A DNA stretch of 64,000 bases from Niabella insulamsoli. Its GTDB lineage: Bacteria > Bacteroidota > Bacteroidia > Chitinophagales > Chitinophagaceae. Below the pieces are notes generated by a model, which saw only the letters and a list, made by a program, of their open reading frames with translations, was not told the origin of the DNA and made no database searches. Both the position numbers and the translations under genes were made by a program. Shown piece by piece: positions 25,362-35,120 of the stretch. Every line of letters begins with the position of its first letter. Position 1 is the first letter of the stretch. The DNA lies in the NCBI RefSeq assembly GCF_039652435.2, contig NZ_CP190246.1:4030001-4094000 (forward strand). Direction: 5' to 3'.

Positions 25362-27713
25362 ATGTGGGAGCAGCTTGGCAAAGCCATCATCAAATTCCGA
25401 ATCCTTCTTTTAATAATACTTACAGCCGCGACGGTTCTTTTTGCCTACTGGGGCAGCAAAGCAGAGCTGGGCTATGAATTTACAAAAGCGATCCCTACCG
25501 ATCATCCGGTAAACATTGCCTATCAAAAGTTTAAAGAAAAATACGGGCAGGATGGCAACCTGCTGGTGGTAGGCGTTCAGTCAGACCGGTTTTTTGATGC
25601 GAACATTTTCAACGCTTACGTACAGCTTCAAAAAGAGTTGAAAGGGATAACTGGCGTGGTTGATATCATCAGCGTTCCGGGCGCAGTGAACCTGGTTAAA
25701 GATGCCGCTTCGCAAAAGCTGAAGGCTACAAAAATTTTTGAAGAAGGCTCGCTTAGCCAGGCAGCCATCGACTCGTCAGCCGCTACGTTCCGCAATCTTC
25801 CCTTTTATCAGGGATTGCTTTATAACCCGCAGACCAACAGTTATATGATGGGGTTGAATATGGATCCGTCGGTAATCAATTCCGACAAAAGAGATCTGGC
25901 CATCAACGCCATTAAAGAAAAAATTGCCGGTTTTGAAAAAGCCACAGGGCTTGAAGTAAAATTAAGCGGGCTGCCTTATATCAGAACTGTTTTGGCGGCG
26001 CGCATCGCCAACGAAATGCGCTATTTTCTGACGGCTTCGATCGTGCTTTCAGCGATTATACTTTTGCTTTTTTTCCGGTCGGTGAGCTCGATGTTGTTAT
26101 CGCTGGGCGTGGTTATTATCGGCGTTTTATTCAGCCTCGGAACCATTCATATTTTAGGATATAAAATCACCCTGCTTACCGCGCTTATTCCGCCGCTGAT
26201 TGTGGTTATTGGCATTCCCAACTGTATTTATTTTCTGAATAAATACCATACCAGCTGGCAAAAGCAGGCAGCCTCGGGAAGGGAAGTGCCGGTGGCCACG
26301 AAGAAAAGAAATGCTATTGTAGATATGGTGAGCAGAATGGGCATTGTCACACTGTTTTGTAATGTGGCCGCGGGAATCGGGTTTGCCGTTTTTGCGCTAA
26401 CCAAAAGTGCCATCCTTAAAGAGTTTGGTGTTGTGGCCGGAATTAATATCATGCTGTTGTTTTTTATTTCGCTGACGCTGATCCCGATTGCGCTATATTT
26501 CCTGCCGCCGCCGAAAGAAAAACATACCAAATATTTACATAATCCAAGGTTGAACCGCTGGCTCGACCGGCTGGAAAACTGGTCGTTGTCGCATCGCAAA
26601 CTTATTTATATCGTTACAACGATTTTGGTGGTGATTGCTGCTGCCGGCACGCTGCGCCTGCAAAGCAATGCGTATATGGTGGATGACGTACCCAAAACGG
26701 ATAAGATTTATACTGATCTTAAATTCTTTGAGAAGCATTTTAAAGGGGTGATGCCTTTGGAAATTGTAATAGACACGAAAAAGAAATATGGCGTAACACG
26801 CAACTTTAAAAATCTTGTAAAAATTGATTCCTTCTCTCAATACCTGGCCAGCAGGCCCGAAGTGGCCCGGCCGCTTAGCCTTATCGAAGGGTTGAAATTT
26901 GCCAAACAGGCTTTTTACGAAGGCGATAGCAGCAATTACGCGATGCCTTCGGAATTTGATCTGCCCGGTCTTTCTCAATACCTGAACATGCAGGGCGGCG
27001 GCGGTGATGCCAACTCTTTTACCAAACTGGTTTCGCGATTTGTAGACAGCACCAAGCAGGAAGCCCGCCTCAGCGTCAACATGGCAGACGTGGGTACGCA
27101 CGCGCTGCCGGGCTTGCTGGATGGCATCCAGCGCAGAGCCGAAGAATTGTTTCCAAAAGACGATTACAATGTTTCACTGACAGGGAGCAGCATTGCTTTT
27201 CTGGAAGGCGGGCGGTTTATTATCAACGGATTAAAAGAAAGTATTTTTTGGGCTTTTTTATTAATAGCGCTTTGCATGCTTTATCTTTTTAAATCATTGC
27301 GCATACTGCTCTGCTCACTGATTCCGAATGTGATTCCGCTGGTGATCACCGCGGGAATCATGGGCTGGATGGGCATTTCGCTAAAACCCAGTACGGTCTT
27401 AATTTTTAGTGTGGCGCTCGGCATTGCTATCGACATTACCATACGGTTTTTGGTGAATTACAAACAAGAGCTGGCCTATCACGAAAACGACCCGAAGCAA
27501 ACCGTAATACAAACCATTCATAGCACGGGCATCAGCATCATCTATACGTCAATGGTTTTAATCGCCGGCTTCGTGATATTCTGTTTCAGTGGATTTGGCG
27601 GAACGAAAGCGTTGGGCTGGCTGACCTCCATTACACTTGTTACGGCAACGGTTACCAATTTGCTGTTGTTGCCCGCACTGCTGATTAGCTTTTCAAAGAA
27701 AAACAAAAAGTAG
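25362..27713 (+). CDS. RND-superfamily exporter, MMPL type
   Basis: This 783-residue inner-membrane protein has the RND layout: helix 1 (residues 12-30), a large periplasmic domain (about 35-205), a block of five helices (about 215-385), helix 7 (about 410-430), a second periplasmic domain (about 435-620) and five final helices. Segments such as TALIPPLIVVIGIPNCIYFLNKYH and FSVALGIAIDITIRFLVNY match MMPL/SSD proteins; the Asp in the latter is in the usual proton-relay helix. MMPL exporters move lipids or other hydrophobic molecules. There is no periplasmic adaptor gene nearby. The substrate is unknown. Confidence 0.9.
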   Translation: MWEQLGKAIIKFRILLLIILTAATVLFAYWGSKAELGYEFTKAIPTDHPVNIAYQKFKEKYGQDGNLLVVGVQSDRFFDANIFNAYVQLQKELKGITGVVDIISVPGAVNLVKDAASQKLKATKIFEEGSLSQAAIDSSAATFRNLPFYQGLLYNPQTNSYMMGLNMDPSVINSDKRDLAINAIKEKIAGFEKATGLEVKLSGLPYIRTVLAARIANEMRYFLTASIVLSAIILLLFFRSVSSMLLSLGVVIIGVLFSLGTIHILGYKITLLTALIPPLIVVIGIPNCIYFLNKYHTSWQKQAASGREVPVATKKRNAIVDMVSRMGIVTLFCNVAAGIGFAVFALTKSAILKEFGVVAGINIMLLFFISLTLIPIALYFLPPPKEKHTKYLHNPRLNRWLDRLENWSLSHRKLIYIVTTILVVIAAAGTLRLQSNAYMVDDVPKTDKIYTDLKFFEKHFKGVMPLEIVIDTKKKYGVTRNFKNLVKIDSFSQYLASRPEVARPLSLIEGLKFAKQAFYEGDSSNYAMPSEFDLPGLSQYLNMQGGGGDANSFTKLVSRFVDSTKQEARLSVNMADVGTHALPGLLDGIQRRAEELFPKDDYNVSLTGSSIAFLEGGRFIINGLKESIFWAFLLIALCMLYLFKSLRILLCSLIPNVIPLVITAGIMGWMGISLKPSTVLIFSVALGIAIDITIRFLVNYKQELAYHENDPKQTVIQTIHSTGISIIYTSMVLIAGFVIFCFSGFGGTKALGWLTSITLVTATVTNLLLLPALLISFSKKNKK

Positions 27714-27756
27714 TTGCTAACGGGGTAATCTTATTTTACAAAACACGTTCAACATA

Positions 27757-27787
27757 AAAAGCCGCATCAAAAAAAGATGCGGCTTTT
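27757..27787. terminator. Bidirectional terminator between the MMPL exporter and surA
   Basis: Perfect 12-base arms AAAAGCCGCATC and GATGCGGCTTTT flank seven A. T runs are present on both strands, and the hairpin lies between two convergent genes. Confidence 0.9.
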
Positions 27788-27807
27788 GTTATATCAATTA
27801 TGTTTTA

Positions 27808-29184
27808 TTAAAATCCTTTACTGCTTGTCGCCTGGTATTTCTGAAGATTGGGACATTGCGCAGCAGCGTCTTTATCTACCAATACATAAAAGCCGGGAAC
27901 ATTCTTCGTAAGCCAATCGTCCAGCGCCTGATTGCGTTTGGTCGCAAGTGCCATTTCAGCAATCTTACTATAATCATCCTGGAGGTTCATTTTATGAGGC
28001 TCGGTGCGCGATTTTAAAAATACAAGCCGCACGCCTTTTTTACCACGCTCGTTGGTAAACTCAACGGGTTGAGAAATGTCGCCCACCTGCAGGGTAGATA
28101 GGGTAGCTACGGTTTCTTTATCCAGGCGATCGATGGGAATAAAAGTGGAACCATCATAACCTAAAATAAAAGGCCCGTTGTTTTTTACGCTCTCATCTTC
28201 GCTGTATTTGTAGGCCGCGTCTTTAAATGTGATTTTATTCGCCGTGATTTCTTTTCTTACAGAATCGAGTTTCACTTTCGCAGCATCCAGTTCTGTTTGA
28301 GTTACAGGTGGAATTCTCAATATCATCCGGATTTGGGCGTTATCACCCCTTCTGCTTTCACACATGATCAGGAAATAACCGAATTTGTTAGATTTTACGG
28401 GCAAGGACATTTCGCCAGCTTTTAACCGGAACGAAGTGGAAAGAAACACGGGATCCCACTGGTCTTTGTCGTTCCTGTTGATCTCGTACGCGCCCCCGCG
28501 GTCGCGGCTGCCGGGATCTTCAGAATATTTTTTTGCAGCGTCGGCAAAACTCATGCGGCCCGCTTCAATCTGCTTCCGATAGTTCATCATTTCGTTATAA
28601 ATATATTCCTCCACCTCTTTAGCCGCTTTTGGGAAAATATTGATCTGGCCCACTTCCAGTTCCGACTCCAAAAAAGGCACACTGTCTGAAGGCACTCTTT
28701 CGAAATACGCTTTTACTTCGGTGGGGGTGATATGAACATTTTCTACAATTTTCTGCCGCATGCTTTGCGCCAGCATTTGCTCCTTAATAGCAGCTCTCGA
28801 ATCATCTTTAAGCTGATAAATGGTTTTACCGGCCACTTCTTCAACGGCTTGTTCGCTGCCAAATTGCATAACCCATTCGCGCACCCTCATATCAAGGTTG
28901 GCCTCTACCTGCTCATCGCTCACAGGCAAAGAATCTCTTTCCGCCTGAAGGGCGAGTATTTTCTGAATCAGGGATTGCTCCAGGATATTGCAGGCCGCTC
29001 CATCGGGGAGTCGATCGCCGCTTCGTGCCGCATCGGCTATTGCGTTTTGTATATCAGACTGAAGAATGATGCGGTCTCCCACCGCTCCTACAATTTTATC
29101 AACAACAAGTTTTTGCGATTGCTGCGCATTGGCGCTGGCCATACTCAAAACAAATGAAAAACTAATCAGTAAGTATTTGATCAT
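27808..29184 (-). CDS. surA: SurA-like periplasmic peptidyl-prolyl isomerase/chaperone
   Basis: The protein has 458 residues with a signal peptide ending at ANAQ (residue 21). The SurA N-terminal domain spans about 28-165 (VVDKIVGAVGDRIILQSDIQNAI...). Two parvulin-type PpiC domains follow: the first at about 175-285 (FADAAKKYSEDPGSRDRGGAY, SFRLKAGEMSLPVKSNKFGYFLIM) and the second at about 285-390 (FKDAAYKYSEDESVKNNGPFI, LQVGDISQPVEF). SurA helps fold outer-membrane barrels in the periplasm, consistent with the many barrel proteins in this genome. A -7 promoter element lies four bases before the start codon. Confidence 0.93.
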   Translation of the reverse strand: MIKYLLISFSFVLSMASANAQQSQKLVVDKIVGAVGDRIILQSDIQNAIADAARSGDRLPDGAACNILEQSLIQKILALQAERDSLPVSDEQVEANLDMRVREWVMQFGSEQAVEEVAGKTIYQLKDDSRAAIKEQMLAQSMRQKIVENVHITPTEVKAYFERVPSDSVPFLESELEVGQINIFPKAAKEVEEYIYNEMMNYRKQIEAGRMSFADAAKKYSEDPGSRDRGGAYEINRNDKDQWDPVFLSTSFRLKAGEMSLPVKSNKFGYFLIMCESRRGDNAQIRMILRIPPVTQTELDAAKVKLDSVRKEITANKITFKDAAYKYSEDESVKNNGPFILGYDGSTFIPIDRLDKETVATLSTLQVGDISQPVEFTNERGKKGVRLVFLKSRTEPHKMNLQDDYSKIAEMALATKRNQALDDWLTKNVPGFYVLVDKDAAAQCPNLQKYQATSSKGF

Positions 29185-29188
29185 AACT

Positions 29189-29196
29189 CAAAATTA
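29189..29196 (-). promoter_or_regulatory. -7 promoter element of surA (TAATTTTG on the minus strand)
   Basis: An exact TAnnTTTG match with four bases (AGTT) before the surA ATG. It implies a leaderless or nearly leaderless message. Confidence 0.5.
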
Positions 29197-29270
29197 ATTC
29201 AGGGCGCATGAACCACCCCGCAAGTTTCGGTATTTAACAAAAAATTTTATGTGCATACCCGAAAAATAGA

Positions 29271-29300
29271 AAAAAAAAGGAGAAAACATATATTTTCTCC
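29271..29300 (-). terminator. Rho-independent terminator after infB
   Basis: On the minus strand GGAGAAAA and TTTTCTCC pair around a 6-base loop and run into a stretch of eight or more T. It lies 22 bases after the infB stop and ends the rimP-nusA-infB unit. Confidence 0.85.
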
Positions 29301-29322
29301 TCTATTTAAAAGCATTTGCTGC

Positions 29323-32202
29323 TTACAATGTTCTTTTTACTTCTTCCAATTCGTAAGCCTCAACAACATCGCCCACTTTTACATCGCTGTAATTTTTAAT
29401 GGTAAGTCCGCACTCCATACCGGCCAGCACTTCTTTAGCATCGTCTTTAAAGCGCTTTAAAGAACCGAGCTCTGCCACTGCATTCTCGCCGATAGGATAG
29501 ATAACGATACCGTCGCGAATCAAACGAACTTTGTTATCGCGCTTGATTTTTCCATCAAGTACAAAACATCCGGCAACGGTAGCCTTATCGAATTTGAAGA
29601 CTTCTCTGATTTCAACGTTGGCTGTGATTCTTTCCTTAACAGTCGGTTCCATCATGCCCTCCATCGCGCTCTTCACTTCTTCAATCGCGTTGTAAATAAT
29701 AGAATACATTTTGATTTCTATTCCCGCATTTTCTGCAAGCCTGGCCGCCTGAGCAGAAGGCCTTACGTTAAAGGCGATTACAATCGCGTCGGAAGCTTCA
29801 GCTAAAACGATATCGCTTTCGTTGATTTGGCCAACACCTTTATGTATTACGTTTACGACGATTTCTTCTGTCGAAAGTTTTTGTAATGAATCGCTTAGGG
29901 CCTCTACCGAACCGTCCACATCACCCTTGATGATTACATTCAGTTCTTTAAAGTTACCCAGCGCCAGACGGCGGCCGATTTCATCAAGCGTAATATGTTT
30001 TTTCGTCCGCATGCCTTGTTCACGCAAGATTTGCGCGCGGCGGTTGGCAATGTCTTTGGCTTCAGATTCATCCTGGTAAACCCTGAATTTTTCACCGGCC
30101 TGTGGCGCGCCATTTAAGCCCAATATTACGGCCGGAGCAGACGGCCCTGCTTTATCCTGCTTTTTATTACGCTCGTTAAACATGGCTTTCACGCGCCCGT
30201 AAAACTGGCCACTTACTACAAGATCGCCTTGTTGCAGGGTTCCATTTTCCACGAGCAGTGTTGCGACGAAACCTCTTCCTTTGTCCAGGGTGGCTTCAAT
30301 GATCGTTCCGGTGGCTTCCCTGTTTGGATTGGCTTTCAGCTCCAGCAGTTCTGCTTCGAGCGAAATTTTTTCCAACAGTTTGTCAATGTTCAATCCCTGC
30401 TTAGCAGACAGTTCCTGGCTTTGGAACTTACCACCCCATTCTTCCACCAAAATATTCATTTGCGAAAGCTGTTCGTATATTTTAGCCGGATTGGCGCCGT
30501 CTTTATCTATTTTATTGATCGCAAAAATCATCGGTACGCCTGCCGCCTGTGCGTGGCTAATTGCTTCTTTTGTTTGTGGCATCACGGCATCGTCGGCCGC
30601 CACCACAATTACCGCAATATCTGTAACCTTCGCACCGCGGGCCCGCATCGCTGTAAAGGCTTCGTGGCCCGGCGTATCGAGGAAGGTAATTTCACGGCCT
30701 TCCGCTACCTGAACGCGATAGGCACCGATATGCTGCGTAATACCACCGGCCTCACCGGCTACCACGTTGGCATTACGAATATAATCGAGCAAAGAAGTTT
30801 TACCGTGATCGACGTGACCCATGATCGTAACAATCGGGCTGCGCGGTTGCAGGCTTTCTTCATCATCTTCCTCGTCTTCATCATCTTCCATCTCCATTTG
30901 CTTCTCCATATCGATAAACTCGACATCATACCCAAATTCACCCGCTACGAGCTCGATTACCTCGGCGTCGAGCCTTTGGTTAATCGACACCATAATACCC
31001 AGTCCCATACATTTACTGATAACATCTGCAAAGCTTACGTCCATCAGGCTCGCTAATTCACTCACGCTGATAAATTCCGTTAACTGCAGCTTGCTATCTC
31101 CCGCCTCCTCATTCATGGCGTCTTCGGCCTCATTTCTACGGTCTCTGCGCGCTTTGGCCCGCATCGATTTTTGCTTGTTGCCGCCGCCGCTCAATTTCGC
31201 CTGCGTTTCACGAATCTTGTCCTGAATCGCTTTTTCATCAATCTGCTTATCTTCTCTTTGATGATGGGGTCTGCGGTCGCGGAAGCCCTGCCCGTCTCTT
31301 CTGTCTCGGCCTCCCTGATGAAACGGCTTTTTGGCAGCCGGATCGGGTTTTACTTCCTTCTTCTCGATAGGAATGCGTTTGCGTTTACGCTTTTCATCGC
31401 GCTTGGGCCGCGTATCGCTGTCAACCGGCAAGTTAATTTTGCCTAATATTTTAGGGCCTTCGATTTTTTCGGCTTTTATTTTTGTTATTTCCGGCTCTTC
31501 CGGGGCAGGAGTTGCTGCTTTGGCAACCGGCGCTGCTTCCTCTTTTTTCGGCTCCTCAACAACCGGCTTTGGCGCGGGTGTTTCTTTGGGCGCTTCTTCT
31601 TTCGGCGCTTCCGTTGTTTTGGCAACCGGCGCCGCTTTCTTCGGACGGGTTGATTTTTCCAAAGCGGAAAGATCGATCTTATCTAAAATCTTAGGGCCTT
31701 CGATGCCGGGCGAACTGATTTTAGTAATGGTAAGTCCTCCCTTTTCGGGCTCTTTTTCCTCTTCTTTTTCTTGCGGGGGCGCTACCGGCTCAGCAGGCGG
31801 CACTTCCGGCGTTTCCGGAACTTCAGGTTCGGGCTGCGGCGGCGGCGGTGCTGGCGTTTCTACCACTTCCTCTTCTGCGACAGGTGCTTCTTCCGGCGCT
31901 GCTTCCACAGGCGGTTCTGCAACCGGCTCCTTTTTCTGCACAGGTTCTTCTTCTTCCTTGCGTTTTTTGTTTTCCGAACCCACACCTTTCGGAAGATCCA
32001 CTTTATCGCTTTTCAGCTTAGCGGCTTTATCGCTCTGAAATTCCTGCTGTAGGGCCAGGTACATAGGCTCGCTGAGCTTTGAAGATGGCTTCAGGTCATC
32101 TTTTGCAAAGCCCTTTCCTGCAAGAAATTCAACGAGCGTGTCTTGCCCAATGTTGAACTCCTTTGCTGCTTGTAGTAATCTTGGAAGTTTGATTTCTGAC
32201 AT
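29323..32202 (-). CDS. infB: Translation initiation factor IF-2
   Basis: This 959-residue GTPase brings initiator tRNA to the 30S subunit. An IF2-N domain is at residues 4-55 (KLPRLLQAAKEFNIGQDTLVEFL). Residues about 70-350 form a long low-complexity linker rich in Pro, Glu, Ala and Lys. A second IF2-N-type domain follows around 375-430. The G domain starts near 455 (G1 GHVDHGKT, G3 DTPGHEAF, G4 NKID), then domains II to IV to the end. The linker makes the protein longer than the roughly 890 residues of E. coli. The gene follows nusA after 173 bases and precedes a strong terminator. Confidence 0.98.
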   Translation of the reverse strand: MSEIKLPRLLQAAKEFNIGQDTLVEFLAGKGFAKDDLKPSSKLSEPMYLALQQEFQSDKAAKLKSDKVDLPKGVGSENKKRKEEEEPVQKKEPVAEPPVEAAPEEAPVAEEEVVETPAPPPPQPEPEVPETPEVPPAEPVAPPQEKEEEKEPEKGGLTITKISSPGIEGPKILDKIDLSALEKSTRPKKAAPVAKTTEAPKEEAPKETPAPKPVVEEPKKEEAAPVAKAATPAPEEPEITKIKAEKIEGPKILGKINLPVDSDTRPKRDEKRKRKRIPIEKKEVKPDPAAKKPFHQGGRDRRDGQGFRDRRPHHQREDKQIDEKAIQDKIRETQAKLSGGGNKQKSMRAKARRDRRNEAEDAMNEEAGDSKLQLTEFISVSELASLMDVSFADVISKCMGLGIMVSINQRLDAEVIELVAGEFGYDVEFIDMEKQMEMEDDEDEEDDEESLQPRSPIVTIMGHVDHGKTSLLDYIRNANVVAGEAGGITQHIGAYRVQVAEGREITFLDTPGHEAFTAMRARGAKVTDIAVIVVAADDAVMPQTKEAISHAQAAGVPMIFAINKIDKDGANPAKIYEQLSQMNILVEEWGGKFQSQELSAKQGLNIDKLLEKISLEAELLELKANPNREATGTIIEATLDKGRGFVATLLVENGTLQQGDLVVSGQFYGRVKAMFNERNKKQDKAGPSAPAVILGLNGAPQAGEKFRVYQDESEAKDIANRRAQILREQGMRTKKHITLDEIGRRLALGNFKELNVIIKGDVDGSVEALSDSLQKLSTEEIVVNVIHKGVGQINESDIVLAEASDAIVIAFNVRPSAQAARLAENAGIEIKMYSIIYNAIEEVKSAMEGMMEPTVKERITANVEIREVFKFDKATVAGCFVLDGKIKRDNKVRLIRDGIVIYPIGENAVAELGSLKRFKDDAKEVLAGMECGLTIKNYSDVKVGDVVEAYELEEVKRTL

Positions 32203-32375
32203 ATATAATTTTCCCCTTGTAATTTTTTATTGCTCTGGCCAAGGGTAACCATTGAAGAAATCTTAAAATTCAGTGTTGCCGCTGAATCGAAAATTTCAGA
32301 CCGGATGCGCTTCAACTGCCCGATGGGCGATTTAATTTATCTTTCCACACAAGACCACACATCGCTTTGAACGGA

Positions 32376-33623
32376 TTATTCCCTTTCCAGTTCTTCTTGT
32401 AATATTCTTCTAACGTCTTCTACTGTTTCTTTTTCTAAGTCGGCTCTTTTTTCGAGCTCCGACGGCGTCATTCTCATAACGCTTCTGGCAGTGTCGCAAC
32501 CGATTTTTTTCAAGGCGTCGATCACCCACTCGTCGATCTCATCGCTAAATTCTTCCAGATCCACATCAAATTCTTCTTCTTCGTCATCAGTATCTCTGTA
32601 AACATCTAACTCAAAACCTGTCAATTCTGAGGCCAGTTTAATATTCGCGCCTCTTTTACCAATCGCCAGTGAAACCTGGTCGGGTTTGAGGTAAATGCTG
32701 GCCCGCTTGCCTTCGGTATCGAGGCTCATGCTGGTGATTTTTGCCGGTGTCAGCGATCTTTGAATCAGCAGCTGTGTGTTGGCCGTCCAGTTGATGACGT
32801 CGATATTTTCATTTTTGAGTTCTCTAACGATCCCGTGAATACGGCTTCCCTTCATGCCCACACAGGCGCCCACCGGGTCGATTCTGTCGTCGTATGATTC
32901 TACGGCAACTTTTGCACGCTCTCCCGGATCGCGGACGATCTTCTTAATAATGATGAGGCCATCGAAGATTTCAGGCACTTCTATTTCCAGCAATTTGGCC
33001 AGGAAATCGGGCGATGTTCTTGATAAAATAATAACAGGATTATTATTTTTCAGATCCACGCGGGTAACCACGGCGCGGATATTTTCGCCTTTTTTGAAAT
33101 AGTCCTGCGGAATTTGTTCGCTCTTGGGCAGGATTAGTTCATTGCCTTCTTCATCAAGTAATAAAATTTCTTTTTTCCAAACCTGGTAAACCTCGGCGCT
33201 GATGATTTCGCCAATCCGGTCTTCGTATTTTTTTGCAAGTACATTTTTCTTTAAATCGCTGATGCGGCCTGCGAGCGTTTGCTTTGCGGCCAAAATAGCG
33301 CGGCGTCCGAAATCGATTAGGTCAATTTCTTCGTACAGATCTTCTCCCACTTCATAATCCGGCTCGAGCTTGATGGCATCGGAATAAGCCACTTGTGCCA
33401 GCGGGTCTTCTACCTCTCCGTCTTCAACGATCGTTCGGTGGCGTACAATTTCGAGATCCCCCTTTTCAGCATTCACAATTACATCGAAATTATCATCGCT
33501 TCCGTATTTTTTACGAAGTAGCGTTTTAAAGACGTCTTCCACCACTTTCATCATTGTGGGCCTGTCGATATTTTCAGCGTCTTTAAACTCCTGAAACGCC
33601 TCTATAAGATTAATACTCGCCAT
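32376..33623 (-). CDS. nusA: Transcription termination/antitermination factor NusA
   Basis: This 415-residue protein binds RNA polymerase and nascent RNA. The NusA N-domain covers about 5-125 (LIEAFQEFKDAENIDRPTMMKVVEDVF). An S1 domain is at about 130-200, and KH domains follow (RIDPVGACVGMKGSRIHGIVRELKNE, about 250-275, and VSLAIGKRGANIKLASELTGFEL, about 315-340). After an acidic stretch (DDEEEEFDVDLEEFSDE) there is one helix-hairpin-helix-like C-terminal module. The order rimP-nusA-infB is widely conserved. Confidence 0.98.
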   Translation of the reverse strand: MASINLIEAFQEFKDAENIDRPTMMKVVEDVFKTLLRKKYGSDDNFDVIVNAEKGDLEIVRHRTIVEDGEVEDPLAQVAYSDAIKLEPDYEVGEDLYEEIDLIDFGRRAILAAKQTLAGRISDLKKNVLAKKYEDRIGEIISAEVYQVWKKEILLLDEEGNELILPKSEQIPQDYFKKGENIRAVVTRVDLKNNNPVIILSRTSPDFLAKLLEIEVPEIFDGLIIIKKIVRDPGERAKVAVESYDDRIDPVGACVGMKGSRIHGIVRELKNENIDVINWTANTQLLIQRSLTPAKITSMSLDTEGKRASIYLKPDQVSLAIGKRGANIKLASELTGFELDVYRDTDDEEEEFDVDLEEFSDEIDEWVIDALKKIGCDTARSVMRMTPSELEKRADLEKETVEDVRRILQEELERE

Positions 33624-33751
33624 AGCAATTCATGTGTTTATATTTTTTAATGTTCAAAATGAATAGATTTCGAATAAGATTTTTTTTGAAAATTTTATTC
33701 ACGGCTATTTCATAATTCGATATACTACTTTCTGCCGTAGCAGAAAAAGTT

Positions 33752-34216
33752 TTAAAATTTTATTTGTACCTGCGTTGACTTTATATCACCCAACCCGATC
33801 TTATGCTCGATCGTTTCTGCCTTTTTACCGCGTCCTTTTGTTTCAACTACAGTGATTTCCGCTGCTTCTACCGCAGCCAACTGCCCTTCGATTTTGCTGC
33901 CGTCCTTCAGGTCGACTTCTACAAACCGGCCTGTATTTTTTTGATATTGCCGGTGCATTTTCAGCGGTTCTCCAAGGCCCGGCGAAGAAACTTCCAGCGA
34001 AAAATCTCCGTCCGGAAATAAGGGGCCTTCTTCTAACACCTTGTAGAGCGCCCGATTGTACCTGACCAGGTCATCGATGCCCACGCCTTTATCTCCATCA
34101 ATAAAAATTTTTAAATTGTTGGTAGGCTTTACTTTAATCTCAACTAAAAAATGTTCCGGATTGCCTGAGAGGATTTCCAGCATTTCGTTTTCGACTTGTT
34201 GAAGAACAGCTTCCAT
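33752..34216 (-). CDS. rimP: Ribosome maturation factor RimP
   Basis: This 154-residue protein is needed for 30S subunit maturation. Family features are visible: LVEIKVKPTNNLKIFIDGDKGVGIDDLVRYNRALYKVLEE in the N-terminal domain, DFSLEVSSPGLGEPL at the domain junction, and an SH3-like C-terminal domain (GRFVEVDLKDGSKIEGQLAAVE). The start at 34216 (MEAVLQQVENEM) was chosen over an ATG 12 codons upstream that lies inside a hairpin. It is the first gene of rimP-nusA-infB. Confidence 0.95.
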   Translation of the reverse strand: MEAVLQQVENEMLEILSGNPEHFLVEIKVKPTNNLKIFIDGDKGVGIDDLVRYNRALYKVLEEGPLFPDGDFSLEVSSPGLGEPLKMHRQYQKNTGRFVEVDLKDGSKIEGQLAAVEAAEITVVETKGRGKKAETIEHKIGLGDIKSTQVQIKF

Positions 34217-34239
34217 GTTGTATATTCCGACAAATAAAT

Positions 34240-34261
34240 AAGGGAACGCCATCGTTCCCTT
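34240..34261. repeat. Perfect hairpin upstream of rimP
   Basis: AAGGGAACG and CGTTCCCTT form 9-base arms with a CCAT loop, 24 bases before the rimP start codon. On the minus strand TTATTTATTTG follows. It could be a 5' leader hairpin of the rimP operon or a terminator-like element. Confidence 0.6.
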
Positions 34262-34397
34262 TTCTCAAAATCTTGCGCAAAGTTACAATTTTTTAGTTAA
34301 AAACCTTGTGTTAACTTTAAATTATTATAAGTGGCGCTACTATTTAAAACATTTTGCCGCTGCTTCCGTTTACATAAAGTAGAAAGAAGATTCAATT

Positions 34398-34628
34398 ATG
34401 AGTGCTATCGGGTTTATATTATTATTGATTTTTGGTTGGTTTTTTTATAATCTTTTGGTGAAGGTGGTGCTTCCTGTTTACAGAACGACGCGACAGATCA
34501 GGAGGCAATTCAGGGATATGTCGAACCAGAGAGAAAGCCATTCTTCCGCCGACAATCAGACTGCGCCGCCAAAAGAAAATGCGACCGAAAAAGTTGGGGA
34601 ATATATTGATTTTGAGGAGGTGAAATAA
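34398..34628 (+). CDS. Small DUF4834-like membrane protein
   Basis: The protein has 76 residues. One hydrophobic helix at residues 5-22 (GFILLLIFGWFFYNLLV) is followed by a short basic region (YRTTRQIRRQFRDM) and a polar tail ending in GEYIDFEEVK. This layout and the tail ending match the DUF4834 family of Bacteroidota, whose function is unknown. It is probably a single-pass inner-membrane protein. It is divergent from rimP and converges on the gene at 34633 with a 4-base gap. Confidence 0.82.
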   Translation: MSAIGFILLLIFGWFFYNLLVKVVLPVYRTTRQIRRQFRDMSNQRESHSSADNQTAPPKENATEKVGEYIDFEEVK

Positions 34629-34632
34629 GCTT

Positions 34633-35055
34633 TTAGCTCGAGTGATCCTGAACGATCAGCCATTGATTACCGATCTTTTTAACGATTAAGGTGAAATGCC
34701 CCTGCAGGTTTCCGATGGAGCGCGTGAGTTTCCATTTCCCGATAATATTATACGTCGATTCTGATAAAGCTTCTATCCGGATGAGGTCGAAGTTCAGTTG
34801 GCCCATTGATGCCCTGTCGGGATAATTCTTTTTATAATTCAAAAGCGTGTTTTTCCAACCGTAGGTTACGCCACTTTTTCCAACAAACACTAAGGAATCG
34901 TTTTGCCAGTAAGTGTTCATAAATTGCTCCAGGTTGCCTTCGTTCCAGGCCCGGGTTTGTTTTTCAAGTATCCCTCGGACAGCGGCCGGCGCTTTCGTCT
35001 GGCCTGAAACATTCGCCACGCAGAGCAGCAGCGCCAATACAATTCCTAATTTCAT
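34633..35055 (-). CDS. Secreted NTF2/SnoaL-like (DUF4440-type) protein
   Basis: The protein has 140 residues with a signal peptide ending near NVSGQ (residue 19). The mature part has the NTF2-like pattern: an opening helix (AAVRGILEKQTRAWNEGNLEQFMNTYW), the strand NDSLVFVGKSG and a four-strand sheet ending GHFTLIVKKIGNQWLIVQDHSS. Such domains bind small ligands or act as enzymes; the C-terminal DHSS is typical of the DUF4440-like branch. There is no functional clue from its neighbours. The merC gene lies 65 bases upstream on the same strand. Confidence 0.85.
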   Translation of the reverse strand: MKLGIVLALLLCVANVSGQTKAPAAVRGILEKQTRAWNEGNLEQFMNTYWQNDSLVFVGKSGVTYGWKNTLLNYKKNYPDRASMGQLNFDLIRIEALSESTYNIIGKWKLTRSIGNLQGHFTLIVKKIGNQWLIVQDHSS

Positions 35056-35120
35056 TTGCTTAACCTTTTCAATTTTTTTAGATGCCCGGTTGGGTTTGAA
35101 ATAAAGCGCAGCGGGTCGGT

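Noticed and set aside
31331..32038. Long Ser/Gly-rich open frame on the plus strand across the infB linker
   Set aside because: It is the antisense of the Pro/Glu/Ala-rich IF-2 linker; the low-complexity codons keep the opposite frame open. IF-2 itself is clearly conserved.
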